Origin: Aestuariibaculum marinum
GTDB taxonomy: Bacteria > Bacteroidota > Bacteroidia > Flavobacteriales > Flavobacteriaceae
Assembly (NCBI RefSeq): GCF_014596975.1
Contig: NZ_JACVXD010000010.1
Location: 41,869 to 105,868 of the forward strand
Reading direction: 5' to 3'
DNA: 64,000 nt
Part shown: piece after piece, positions 55,635-63,939 of the stretch
Layout of the letters: every line of letters starts with the position of its first letter
Numbering within the stretch: the stretch's first letter is position 1
Notes under the pieces: generated by a model
What the model saw: the letters and a program-made list of their open reading frames with translations, nothing else
The model's database searches: none
Told to the model about the DNA's origin: nothing
Made by a program: the position numbers and the translations under genes

Positions 55635-56321
55635 TTATTGCTTTCTTTTTGATTCCACCCAGGTGTTAATAGTTCCGCTACCACCTATTTGACTTTTCGG
55701 CACTTCAACTACAACAGACATTACATTGGTTCCTGCGAAAGTATCGGAAGCCATACCGTCTGGTAAAAAAGCGCCTTCTTCCATACCGTCTCCATCGTCA
55801 TCACCTGGCGTTACGATTTGTACATAGCGGGCAAAATCCATAAAAAACGGATCGTCTCTTGGTCCTGCGAACACTTTAACTCCGTTTTTCATCCCCATCA
55901 TGGCATCAGATCCATACGGTGTAATATTAGCTACAGCAGCGTTATACACTTCGTTTGTACCCACCATACTGTTTAACCCTGTTTGCATTGGCATTTTAGG
56001 TCCGATAACATACATTTTACCATCCTTAGGAATTGCCTGAATGACATAATCTTCAACATAATCGTTATCACTATCAATGTTGAATTCAATCATAACACTT
56101 TCATCAAAACTTGCCGATGCTGTGTTTGCCGGACTTAATAAGCCCTGAACATTGGCTACAAATACCAGGTTGTTGGTATCTTCTCCTTGAAAGGCATAAA
56201 AATCTGTAATGTCGCTAGAGCCACCCTGCACGGACGGTGCATCGATGTGGTCGGCTGCAACAACAAAGTAACTAGCTACTGCTACTACTCCAATTCCTAA
56301 TACTGTTTTTAACTTTTTCAT
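55635..56321 (-). CDS. DUF4331 family secreted protein (N-terminal-like part)
   Basis: This 228-residue protein has a signal peptide (GVVAVASYFVVA, about residues 11-22) followed by ADHIDAPSVQGGSSDITDFY, the hallmark of DUF4331 proteins. PRDDPFFMDF near residue 154 is another conserved segment. The domain stops where full-length members continue into the MGRP region, which is found instead in the next gene. Two proteins with separate signals may assemble into one fold. It is the first gene of the four-gene envelope operon. Confidence 0.8.
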   Translation of the reverse strand: MKKLKTVLGIGVVAVASYFVVAADHIDAPSVQGGSSDITDFYAFQGEDTNNLVFVANVQGLLSPANTASASFDESVMIEFNIDSDNDYVEDYVIQAIPKDGKMYVIGPKMPMQTGLNSMVGTNEVYNAAVANITPYGSDAMMGMKNGVKVFAGPRDDPFFMDFARYVQIVTPGDDDGDGMEEGAFLPDGMASDTFAGTNVMSVVVEVPKSQIGGSGTINTWVESKRKQ

Positions 56322-56465
56322 ACGTTTATTAATTAGTTATTTACTCGGTTCTCATGCATACCTACGCAAAAAAGAAAAACCTGGTTTTGTTAAAATTTTG
56401 TTAAAGAAAATAATTGCAAAATATTCCTTGAAAACATTACATTTACACGAACAAAACCACAAGCC

Positions 56466-57641
56466 ATGAATCCGTCTGCAAATGGTTGGATAAAAAAATT
56501 ACTTAGAGAAGTTGAGGCAACACCTGAATTTCTTAACCTCAGCGATAAAACCTTTTATGCCGCTTTAAGAGATTGCGGCTTTATTTATGGAAGTAATTTA
56601 GATGTGGTTTTAAACATCCTTCCTAAAGAAGATCTGATAGAAGAAGAGCTTTGTAAAATAAACCATTGTTTAGCATTACTGCACACCCACCACAACGCCA
56701 CGACCGAAACTCCTTTTGTTGAAAGCGTTATTGATTTTTATACTGAAATAAGCGAAAGAAAAACTTCGTTTTTTGAAGATTTATTAGGCGGAAAAAAATC
56801 GAACGAACAATTAGAAAAATTAATACACAAGCGTATTCAGATTGATGCTAATATCATCACAAAAAATTTTAACTACTTCATTATAAATGCGCTCTTATAT
56901 ATAGATGTGCTGGCTTATGATAATTATTTACGAGAGCAAACCATTTCAACGTCTTACATAAAAAACCTTGAAGCCTCTATTGAATGTGTCTCGTTAGATG
57001 TTTTAAACACAAAAGAAGACAAGAATGCATATGATGAAAGTTTAATTCGGTTAATTGAATCCTCTCTTCGTTTTCAGGACCACACGCATATTACTTACGA
57101 AGACGCCATTTCGAATATTAAAACACCTTTAGAAAAGCAATATATATTAGATTTGGCTTGTATGGCCGCTTGGACTGATAAAACGATTGATAGTACTGAA
57201 AAACGGTTTCTAATTCAATTAGGGCGAGATTTCAAAATTGAAACGCAACTCATAAAACAATCTTTAGAAACGGTTAACAGTTTTTATACCACAAACAAAG
57301 AGAATATTGCCGTTTTAGGCTCTAAGAATATTGTTCAGAGTTTTTATAATAACTCGAGCAAAATGGTAAAAAAATTGATTACCAGAAACAGCAAACGCCT
57401 ATATAAAGAGTTAAAGGACAGTAAAGAACTTATGGTGCTTTTAACCCAATCGACTGTGAGAGACTTAACCGGAGAAGAACAAAAGAAAGTTCAGGACCAA
57501 TTACTGGATATTTTTAAGTCTATACCAAGTCTGGCTATTTTTTTACTTCCGGGTGGTGCTATACTATTGCCTTTAGTAGTAAAATTTATACCTAAACTCC
57601 TGCCTTCTGCTTTTGATGAAAATCGCATTGATGAAGATTAA
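56466..57641 (+). CDS. LETM1-related protein
   Basis: This 391-residue protein has no signal peptide. The middle part (LDLACMAAWTDKTIDSTEKRF near residue 225) resembles the acidic TerB-like fold. The C-terminal segment SLAIFLLPGGAILLPLVVKF followed by KLLPSAF resembles the LETM1 core. NCBI-style annotation for such Bacteroidota proteins is LETM1-related biofilm-associated protein. One hydrophobic stretch near residue 360 may associate with the inner membrane. Ion exchange or biofilm roles are not shown by this sequence. It converges with the LytTR gene with a 3-bp gap. Confidence 0.75.
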   Translation: MNPSANGWIKKLLREVEATPEFLNLSDKTFYAALRDCGFIYGSNLDVVLNILPKEDLIEEELCKINHCLALLHTHHNATTETPFVESVIDFYTEISERKTSFFEDLLGGKKSNEQLEKLIHKRIQIDANIITKNFNYFIINALLYIDVLAYDNYLREQTISTSYIKNLEASIECVSLDVLNTKEDKNAYDESLIRLIESSLRFQDHTHITYEDAISNIKTPLEKQYILDLACMAAWTDKTIDSTEKRFLIQLGRDFKIETQLIKQSLETVNSFYTTNKENIAVLGSKNIVQSFYNNSSKMVKKLITRNSKRLYKELKDSKELMVLLTQSTVRDLTGEEQKKVQDQLLDIFKSIPSLAIFLLPGGAILLPLVVKFIPKLLPSAFDENRIDED

Positions 57642-57644
57642 GTT

Positions 57645-58403
57645 TTAAGATTCCAACCACTCTTTAAAATCCTTAACCCGCTCACGAGCCACAATAACTT
57701 CATCGTCTTTATAACTATTCAATTTTATTTGCAATCGCGAGTTGGTATAGCTTACCATATCTTTTATGGCATTAATATTCACAAAAAATTTTCGATTAAT
57801 TCTGAAAAATAGTTGAGGCTCTAATTCACTTTCTAAACTTTCCAAAGTGTTATCTAACAAATAATTCCTACCATCTTTGGTATGAATATAAGACCCTTTA
57901 TTTTCGCTGTAAATACATTCTATATCATCGACTGCAATCAATTTTAAATGTTGTCCCACTTTTACAAAAAATCGCTTTTTATACTCCCGGTCTATTGGGT
58001 TAACCAGTAACTTTTTAATATCATTAAAATCTAGAGACACCGATTGCTGTTGTGGTAAACGCTCTTTGTATTTCTCTACAGCAACTTGCAAATCGTCTTC
58101 ATCAATAGGTTTTAATAAATAATCGATACTGTTAAGTTTAAACGCCTGAAGCGCATATTCGTCGTAAGCCGTGGTAAATATTACAGCACTTTTAATAGGT
58201 ATTGTTTCAAAAATTTCAAAGGACAAACCATCACTCAACTGAATGTCTAAAAATATTAAATCGGGATGCGTATTGGCCTCAAACCAGTTTAAAGATTCCT
58301 CTACCGAATGCAACATGGTGCTCACTTCAATATTCAGCTTTTCCAACATCCGTTTTAATCGGCGCGCCGATGGCTTCTCATCTTCTATAATAATAACGTG
58401 CAT
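57645..58403 (-). CDS. LytTR family response regulator
   Basis: This 252-residue protein has a receiver domain (MHVIIIEDEKPSARRLK; phosphoacceptor aspartate in DLIFLDIQLSDG near residue 55) and a C-terminal LytTR DNA-binding domain (residues about 145-250: FVKVGQHLKLIAVDDIECIY onward). The partner kinase is encoded upstream on the same strand, with two small 2TM protein genes between. It probably controls cell-surface or polysaccharide genes, as is usual for LytTR regulators. Confidence 0.93.
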   Translation of the reverse strand: MHVIIIEDEKPSARRLKRMLEKLNIEVSTMLHSVEESLNWFEANTHPDLIFLDIQLSDGLSFEIFETIPIKSAVIFTTAYDEYALQAFKLNSIDYLLKPIDEDDLQVAVEKYKERLPQQQSVSLDFNDIKKLLVNPIDREYKKRFFVKVGQHLKLIAVDDIECIYSENKGSYIHTKDGRNYLLDNTLESLESELEPQLFFRINRKFFVNINAIKDMVSYTNSRLQIKLNSYKDDEVIVARERVKDFKEWLES

Positions 58404-58459
58404 ATATAAAATCCTTATTCTATTAAAATATTAAACCACTAGTTCTTATACCAGAACAA

Positions 58460-58774
58460 CTATTCCCAACGATTAATTTTCTCTTTTTCAAGAAATGCCT
58501 TTATTTTACGTGCCTCCCAATCTTTCTTAAAAAGAATTTTTCCTTTAAATACATACCAGCCATGAATACTAATAAAAACAGTCCAAGCTACGAGCACAAT
58601 GATATTAAACCAAAAGAAAAAATCTTTATATGGCCCTGACATGATGTACAAATTATATCCCAAAAGAGCTGCAAGAATTAAATACCCAACCAAATGAATG
58701 TAAAATATTTTTAAATTATATATCTTTTTTTGAGCTTTCAAGAATGCATCTTGAGTTAGTTTATCGCTGTTCAT
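58460..58774 (-). CDS. 2TM domain protein
   Basis: This 104-residue protein consists of two membrane helices (FYIHLVGYLILAALLGYNLY and FFFWFNIIVLVAWTVFISI) flanked by charged segments, with the C-terminal FLEKEKINRWE seen in 2TM proteins. It lies between the response regulator and another 2TM gene and overlaps the latter by 14 bp. Its function is unknown, but the arrangement points to a role in the same signalling unit. Confidence 0.85.
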   Translation of the reverse strand: MNSDKLTQDAFLKAQKKIYNLKIFYIHLVGYLILAALLGYNLYIMSGPYKDFFFWFNIIVLVAWTVFISIHGWYVFKGKILFKKDWEARKIKAFLEKEKINRWE

Positions 58775-59117
58775 GGTTATCTAAATTTATGTTTTCTTTT
58801 TCCATGTACTCGGCAATCTTACGTTCTTCCCATTTTTTACCAAAAATAAAATTAACTCCATAAACACTTAAAAAATGAAATAACAAACCAATGCCCCAAA
58901 ACAAGGGGGTTGCAAAAGTGCCAAAACTAAACAACTCTCCTCCATTAGAAACAATAAGAATAATTATAAAAAGATTCACAATAATATAACTTGCCAAGTG
59001 CCAGTAAAACCCTAATATTTTTTTCACCTTTTGTTTAGCCCGCAAGTAAGCATCCTCGCGGTAAAACCGTTCGTCTGAACCTTCGTTTTTATAAGATTCT
59101 AAATCGTAATTTCTCAT
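58761..59117 (-). CDS. 2TM domain protein
   Basis: This 118-residue 2TM protein has helices near residues 38-57 (YWHLASYIIVNLFIIILIV) and 70-90 (FGTFATPLFWGIGLLFHFLS), followed by KKWEERKIAEYMEKENIN. It is a near relative of the downstream 2TM protein and of the C-terminal tail of the kinase encoded 17 bp upstream. The set looks like duplication of one module. Confidence 0.87.
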   Translation of the reverse strand: MRNYDLESYKNEGSDERFYREDAYLRAKQKVKKILGFYWHLASYIIVNLFIIILIVSNGGELFSFGTFATPLFWGIGLLFHFLSVYGVNFIFGKKWEERKIAEYMEKENINLDNHEQR

Positions 59118-59134
59118 AATAGTTTTTAATTAAA

Positions 59135-60475
59135 TTATTTCCATCGGGTATTTTCTTCCTCACGCATAAATTGATCTATTTTTCGTTTCTCCCAGTTGCG
59201 ACCTAAAAACTGATCGTTCACAAAAACTCTAAACGCTTGAATAACCAGACCTATCCCCCAACCAAACATAGGAAACCAAAACCACTGAAAACCCCAGGAA
59301 GTCTTATAGTTTACAAATATTAAAAACGGAATTACTAAAAAATAAGATAACAGACTATAATAAAAGCCTTTAAGTTCGTCTACATGATTACGTGCTCTTA
59401 CATAAGCATCGTCTAATGATTGATTTGATTGTGTTCTCATAACTGATATTTGTTTGGTAAGCATTGGAATTGCGACTTCAAAACGGTTTGCTTCCTGATT
59501 GATGTTTATTTTTCTTGACGTTAACAGCTTATAACGCTGCATAATATTATTTAAACCAACGCCACTACTTTTCTTTACAATTTGCTTTGGCTGTAAATTA
59601 TTTTCTACCACCAAAGTATTACCGTCTTCATAAATTTTAATATGCAACGGTTTTGCAGGCGTAACCATATTGTGTTTTACAGCGTTTTCAAGTAGTAATT
59701 GCAGCGATAACGGCACTACTTTGCTTTCCGGATTAGTAACCTGCTCAGGGATTGCAAATACAATACTATCTTCAAATCGCATTTTTAATAAAGACATATA
59801 GGTCTTTGCAAAATTGAGCTCCTCTTCTACAAGCACCAACTCTTTATTTTTTTGTTCTAAAACGTACCGGTATACTTTAGACAAACCAGATGTAAATTTC
59901 TGAGCATTTTCAGGATTTTCATCAATTAAACTAGTCAATACATTTAAACTGTTGAATAAAAAATGTGGATCTAACTGATTTTTTAAAGCATCAAATTTTG
60001 CACTTGCCGTACCCGCAATAACCTTCTGTTCTTTAATTCGGTTTTGCTGATATCGGTTATAGAAATAGATAAGATGAAAAATAACAACAATAATCAAGGT
60101 TATGATTAATCCGAAGCCATAATATTGAATTCGTTCGTGGTTTAAAAATTCCTGAAACGAATTGCCATTGTACCAAACCGATGTTCCTGCACGCAATACA
60201 AACAATCCGGAAAGGGTTACCACAACAGATCCTAGAATGCCCAAAATAATACGTTTAACAGATTCGGTAGATTTCCACTTTAAAGTTTCAAGATAACTGA
60301 AGAACAATAAATTAGAATATCCTAAAACAAATGAATACAGTTGATAGAATGCAAAGCTTATCAATGCTACTTTTACACTTACAAACTGCAACCCGTTTTC
60401 AAGTATATTGCCCACTAAAAAAACAGCGCATCCTATAAAAAATGTAATGATTATATTTTTGAATCCTTTGGTCAT
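59135..60475 (-). CDS. LytS-type sensor histidine kinase with C-terminal 2TM domain
   Basis: This 446-residue protein has four N-terminal membrane helices, then a His_kinase domain with the phosphorylated histidine in KNQLDPHFLFNSLNVL near residue 170, and the N-box LLLENAVKHNMVTP near residue 262. After residue about 345 (DAYVRARNHVDELKGFYYSL) comes a 2TM domain ending in WEKRKIDQFMREEE. Fusion of 2TM to the kinase, with two free 2TM proteins and a LytTR regulator in the same operon, indicates a shared membrane signalling complex. Confidence 0.92.
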   Translation of the reverse strand: MTKGFKNIIITFFIGCAVFLVGNILENGLQFVSVKVALISFAFYQLYSFVLGYSNLLFFSYLETLKWKSTESVKRIILGILGSVVVTLSGLFVLRAGTSVWYNGNSFQEFLNHERIQYYGFGLIITLIIVVIFHLIYFYNRYQQNRIKEQKVIAGTASAKFDALKNQLDPHFLFNSLNVLTSLIDENPENAQKFTSGLSKVYRYVLEQKNKELVLVEEELNFAKTYMSLLKMRFEDSIVFAIPEQVTNPESKVVPLSLQLLLENAVKHNMVTPAKPLHIKIYEDGNTLVVENNLQPKQIVKKSSGVGLNNIMQRYKLLTSRKININQEANRFEVAIPMLTKQISVMRTQSNQSLDDAYVRARNHVDELKGFYYSLLSYFLVIPFLIFVNYKTSWGFQWFWFPMFGWGIGLVIQAFRVFVNDQFLGRNWEKRKIDQFMREEENTRWK

Positions 60476-60660
60476 ATTAAGTTCTAAATTGCTATACTCG
60501 TTATCTTCGATATTATTACTCCTTAAATTTAGTAAAAGGAATCATAACCGTTCTAACTACAGCTCAAATTTGCGACCTTAATAAGGGGTTCCGAAAAATG
60601 TTTTACCGAACTGTCATTTTTAACTGCTGAATTGTGATAAGTGAACTATTAAGAACAAAA

Positions 60661-60728
60661 AAAGCCAATGAATACTGATGCAGCAATATTCATTGACTTT
60701 ATTCATTACCGTTAAACCCAACGGTAAT
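60661..60728 (-). terminator. Tandem hairpins downstream of tonB
   Basis: ATTACCGTT (60705-60713) and AACGGTAAT (60720-60728) form a 9-bp stem 20 bp beyond the tonB stop. AAAG-C-CAATGAATA (60661-60674) pairs with TATTCATTG-A-CTTT (60687-60700) as a second stem, followed on the minus strand by a T run. The two probably end the tonB transcript. The rest of the 273-bp gap to the kinase gene shows no gene. Confidence 0.7.
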
Positions 60729-60748
60729 TATACTACATTACCCTTATG

Positions 60749-61495
60749 TTATTGTGTAGCACTATATTTAAAAACAATCGGTACTGCATAGTTTACTTTT
60801 ACAGGTTTACCGCGTTGTTTTCCAGGTTTCATTTTAGGTAATAAGCTAACGATACGTTCAGCTTCTTTTTCTAAAATTTTATCAGGGCCTCTTGATCTAA
60901 TACTGGTTACATAACCTTTTTCATCAATAATGAATACTACCGTTACACGTCCACCAATAGCTAAATCAAGAGCTGCTTCTGGATAATGAAAATTATTTTT
61001 TACGTGTTCTAACATTTTAGAATTAAAACATCTCACAGTTGCTGCTTTAGATTTTCCTTCACATCCAGGAAAAACGGGTACGTTTTCTATAACTGAAAAT
61101 GGTACTTCGGCCACTTCTTCTACTTCGGTAACAGCAACATCAGAAACGCCTAAGTCTGTATCGCCATATTCGACAATAGCATCTGTTTGAGTTACTTCAG
61201 TACTTTCAAAAACAGTTTCTTCTATAATTTCTTCATCCTCCACAATTTCAACACTTTCTGTTACAATAGCAGGAGGTGGTGGCGGTGGCGGTAAGGTTTG
61301 GGTAAATTGCACAATAGGAATTTCTTCCTCGGTTTGGGCCTGCATATTTACATAACCTATATCAACATCTTCTGTTTCATAGGTTCTATATTCTAAAGCT
61401 TGCCAAGACAAAAATAGCATGATATTAAGACCGATAGCAAAATATAAACTGCTGTTTCTGCCAATTTCTACATCGGGATTTTTTTTAGGTAACAT
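60749..61495 (-). CDS. tonB: TonB family energy transducer
   Basis: This 248-residue protein has one membrane helix (SLYFAIGLNIMLFLSWQAL, about residues 16-34), a proline run (TLPPPPPPPAIV near residue 69), a long acidic linker and a C-terminal TonB domain (HYPEAALDLAIGGRVTVVFI near residue 170, ending with VNYAVPIVFKYS). It passes energy from the inner membrane to outer-membrane receptors. ExbB/ExbD are not in this window. Its promoter carries an Fnr-type box, so this copy may serve low-oxygen conditions. Confidence 0.92.
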   Translation of the reverse strand: MLPKKNPDVEIGRNSSLYFAIGLNIMLFLSWQALEYRTYETEDVDIGYVNMQAQTEEEIPIVQFTQTLPPPPPPPAIVTESVEIVEDEEIIEETVFESTEVTQTDAIVEYGDTDLGVSDVAVTEVEEVAEVPFSVIENVPVFPGCEGKSKAATVRCFNSKMLEHVKNNFHYPEAALDLAIGGRVTVVFIIDEKGYVTSIRSRGPDKILEKEAERIVSLLPKMKPGKQRGKPVKVNYAVPIVFKYSATQ

Positions 61496-61514
61496 AGCTG
61501 TTTATTTATAGTAG

Positions 61515-61558
61515 TAAAATTAACCTTTAAGCTCGATTTCTACTATGATATTTGTCAT
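61515..61558 (-). promoter_or_regulatory. tonB promoter with Fnr-type activator box
   Basis: ATGATATTTGTCAT (61545-61558) is the box. On the minus strand TAATTTTA (61522 down to 61515) matches TAnnTTTG except for its last base and begins 29.5 bp from the box centre. Toward lpxD, the same distance shows no -7 element, so the box is assigned to tonB (ATG at 61495). Confidence 0.7.
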
Positions 61559-61729
61559 GTTTCAATTGATAAATTCTTGTCGTGAATGTCACTAAAAACA
61601 GATATATTATTGGTGGATTTTAGCTTGCAATTTTTCAATTAAAGCAATTGTTTTAACAAGAAATAAACGATTTACCTTTTATTTCCGTTAGATTTACAAA
61701 CATTTTTAACTTAATAAATACGCTCACGT

Positions 61730-62722
61730 TTGAAAATCTCTTATACGATTGAAGAAATTAACGACCTATTAAAAGGTGAACTTGTAGGACACACCACTCA
61801 TAAAATTGATAGTCCTGAACAACTACAACATGCTAAAACCAATCAAATCACATTTATTGGTAGTTCTAAATACATAAAACATTGGTCAGATTCTAAAGCC
61901 TGTGCTGCCATTGTCAATAACAATTTAACAGTAGAAGCAGGAGATAACCGAGCTTTAATTAAAGTAAAAAACGCCGATTTAGCAATGGCTAAATTACTGG
62001 AATTATTCAATCCGAAACCACCAGTTATGGAACATGACATCCATCCAACAGCTGTAATTCATAAGAGTGCTAAAATTGGTAATGGCTGTAAAATCGGTGC
62101 CAATTGCTATGTTGGAAAAGATGTTATTTTAAAAGATTACGTTACATTATATCCCAACGTTTGTGTTTTTGACGATACTACGATTGGAAGTCATACCGTA
62201 ATTTGGTCTGGAACCGTAATTCGTGAACGCTGTATTATAGGTAGCCATTGTATTTTTCATACCAATGTAAGCATTGGTGCTGATGGATTTGGCTACAGAC
62301 CCAGTGATGATGGGGCTGGGTTAACTAAAATACCACAAATTGGTAATGTAATTATCGGAGATTATGTAGAAATAGGTGCCAATTCCTGCGTAGATCGTGC
62401 CAAGTTTAGTTCTACAATTATTGGTGATGGTTGTAAAATAGATAATCTGGTACAAATCGCGCATAACAGTGTTATGGGACGTTCTTGCATTATGGCAGGG
62501 CATAGCGGATTAGCAGGATCGGTTACACTTGGAGATGGTGTTATTATTGGAGGAAGTGCCTCTATAAAAGACCATACTACTATACATTCCGGGGCAACTG
62601 TAGGTGCCGGTTCCGGTGTGATGAACGATGTTGAAACAGGCAAAACCGTTTTAGGCTATCCGGCTCAAGACGCCAGAGACACCCTTAAACAGTGGGTCGC
62701 TTTAAAACGCTTGACGAAATAG
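61730..62722 (+). CDS. lpxD: UDP-3-O-acylglucosamine N-acyltransferase
   Basis: This 330-residue enzyme adds the second acyl chain in lipid A synthesis. The N-terminal uridine-binding domain (YTIEEINDLLKGELVG) is followed by a left-handed beta-helix of hexapeptide repeats (IHKSAKIGNGCKIGANCYVG) and the catalytic histidine in IAHNSVMG near residue 244. The start is TTG at 61730. No in-frame ATG nearby would keep the full N-terminal domain. It is the only lipid A gene here, away from the usual lpx cluster, so a second copy elsewhere is likely. Confidence 0.92.
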   Translation: MKISYTIEEINDLLKGELVGHTTHKIDSPEQLQHAKTNQITFIGSSKYIKHWSDSKACAAIVNNNLTVEAGDNRALIKVKNADLAMAKLLELFNPKPPVMEHDIHPTAVIHKSAKIGNGCKIGANCYVGKDVILKDYVTLYPNVCVFDDTTIGSHTVIWSGTVIRERCIIGSHCIFHTNVSIGADGFGYRPSDDGAGLTKIPQIGNVIIGDYVEIGANSCVDRAKFSSTIIGDGCKIDNLVQIAHNSVMGRSCIMAGHSGLAGSVTLGDGVIIGGSASIKDHTTIHSGATVGAGSGVMNDVETGKTVLGYPAQDARDTLKQWVALKRLTK

Positions 62723-62730
62723 TAAACAAT

Positions 62731-62762
62731 AAAAAATGGAGTTGATTACAGCTCCATTTTTT
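62731..62762. terminator. Bidirectional terminator between lpxD and the DUF6340 gene
   Basis: AAAAAATGGAG and CTCCATTTTTT form an 11-bp perfect stem with a 10-base loop. The element overlaps the stop codon and last residues of the minus-strand DUF6340 gene. Confidence 0.85.
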
Positions 62763-63753
62763 GTCTTCTCAATAATACTTTAGCATAATCCCGGCTTTCT
62801 TTATCTCCATAATCACGGTAAGCTCGCTGTGCCCATTGTAAGGCTGAATCGGTGTCTCCCAAAACTTCATAGGATACCGCAATATTTAAAGCAGCTCTTC
62901 CTGCCGATTTACTTCTTGGATTTTCCTCCACAATACGTTTCCAGACAGCAATGGCATCATTCCATTTAGCGACCTCTGCCGAGCGCCACCCAGCACTGAA
63001 TAAGTCTTTATCACGTCCTTTTCCTTTTTTATACATGTCTCGTTTTACACGATAATAACTTGGCAAAAACCTATTGATATAATCAAATCCGGCGGCATAG
63101 GCTGTTTCACTTAAGGCATTCATTGGCGGCATCCCATTAACTAAATCGAAATTCATGTAGTGGGTTTGTTGAAACTGGTCGATAATGGTTTTAGTATATG
63201 GGTCGTACAACCTCCAGTAACTTCGAACATTTACGCGAGCACCGGTTGGAATTCTGGCACTTGGTTTTCCTGTGGTAATTACCGCATTAACCTGATCGAC
63301 CACTGCCGAACGAATTAAATCGGAATTAGAATCGAAGTTTTCCAACACCAATAGCACATCGGCATTCGACTTTTCACATATTTGGGATACCTTATCCCAT
63401 GGCAATAAATCGGGCGTGGTTCGTGTCCCTGTACCGTAAAGACGTAGCGTGTCTGGCATAATAATTTGAACATGACTCTTGTTGTGAATGCCATCGTACA
63501 CACCTTTCATAGCCTCGTCTGATGCAATTCTGTCTGATCCCATCACTTCTCCTGTGGTGATGGCCTCCATGGTTTCTGCGTTTTTATCTTCAACCTTTGT
63601 TAACGAACGGTTTACCAGAACCACATTCGACACATTCTCAGGTAGAATAACCACTGGTTCCTGCGGATAATTTAAATACACATAGCCTGAAGTGCCACAA
63701 GATGTCAAGCTCAAACCAAGTATTCCTAATAATAAAAAGTAGATGTTTTTCAT
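62746..63753 (-). CDS. DUF6340 family lipoprotein with TPR-like C-terminus
   Basis: This 335-residue protein has a lipoprotein signal (LSLTSC, Cys 19). The N-terminal region (GYVYLNYPQEPVVILPENVS) is typical of DUF6340. The last 80 residues form TPR-like helices (AALNIAVSYEVLGDTDSALQWAQR is typical in spacing). Such lipoproteins are widespread in Bacteroidota, but their function is unknown. It converges with lpxD. Confidence 0.82.
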   Translation of the reverse strand: MKNIYFLLLGILGLSLTSCGTSGYVYLNYPQEPVVILPENVSNVVLVNRSLTKVEDKNAETMEAITTGEVMGSDRIASDEAMKGVYDGIHNKSHVQIIMPDTLRLYGTGTRTTPDLLPWDKVSQICEKSNADVLLVLENFDSNSDLIRSAVVDQVNAVITTGKPSARIPTGARVNVRSYWRLYDPYTKTIIDQFQQTHYMNFDLVNGMPPMNALSETAYAAGFDYINRFLPSYYRVKRDMYKKGKGRDKDLFSAGWRSAEVAKWNDAIAVWKRIVEENPRSKSAGRAALNIAVSYEVLGDTDSALQWAQRAYRDYGDKESRDYAKVLLRRQKMEL

Positions 63754-63875
63754 GTCTTTTGGGTTTAAGTTTCTCAGATAAAAACAAGAAACATGCCATT
63801 TATATTTTAACGTCCTGTTTTACCGATTGCTATATTACTAATATTTTTGGTTTTAGCTTTTATTGGTTTCAAATT

Positions 63876-63905
63876 AGGGTCTAAAACCCTGCAATTTCAT
63901 TGCAG
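63876..63905 (+). mobile_element. Candidate left-end hairpins of an IS200/IS605-type element
   Basis: AGGGT-CTAAA-ACCCT (63876-63890) and CTGCAAT-TTC-ATTGCAG (63889-63905) are two small hairpins that share two bases and so exclude each other. They lie 35 bp ahead of a transposase-like reading frame. IS200/IS605 elements end in subterminal hairpins recognised by TnpA. The right end is outside the window, so element limits cannot be set. Confidence 0.5.
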
Positions 63906-63939
63906 CACTTTAGTGATATAAAAATTATATCTTTATGAT

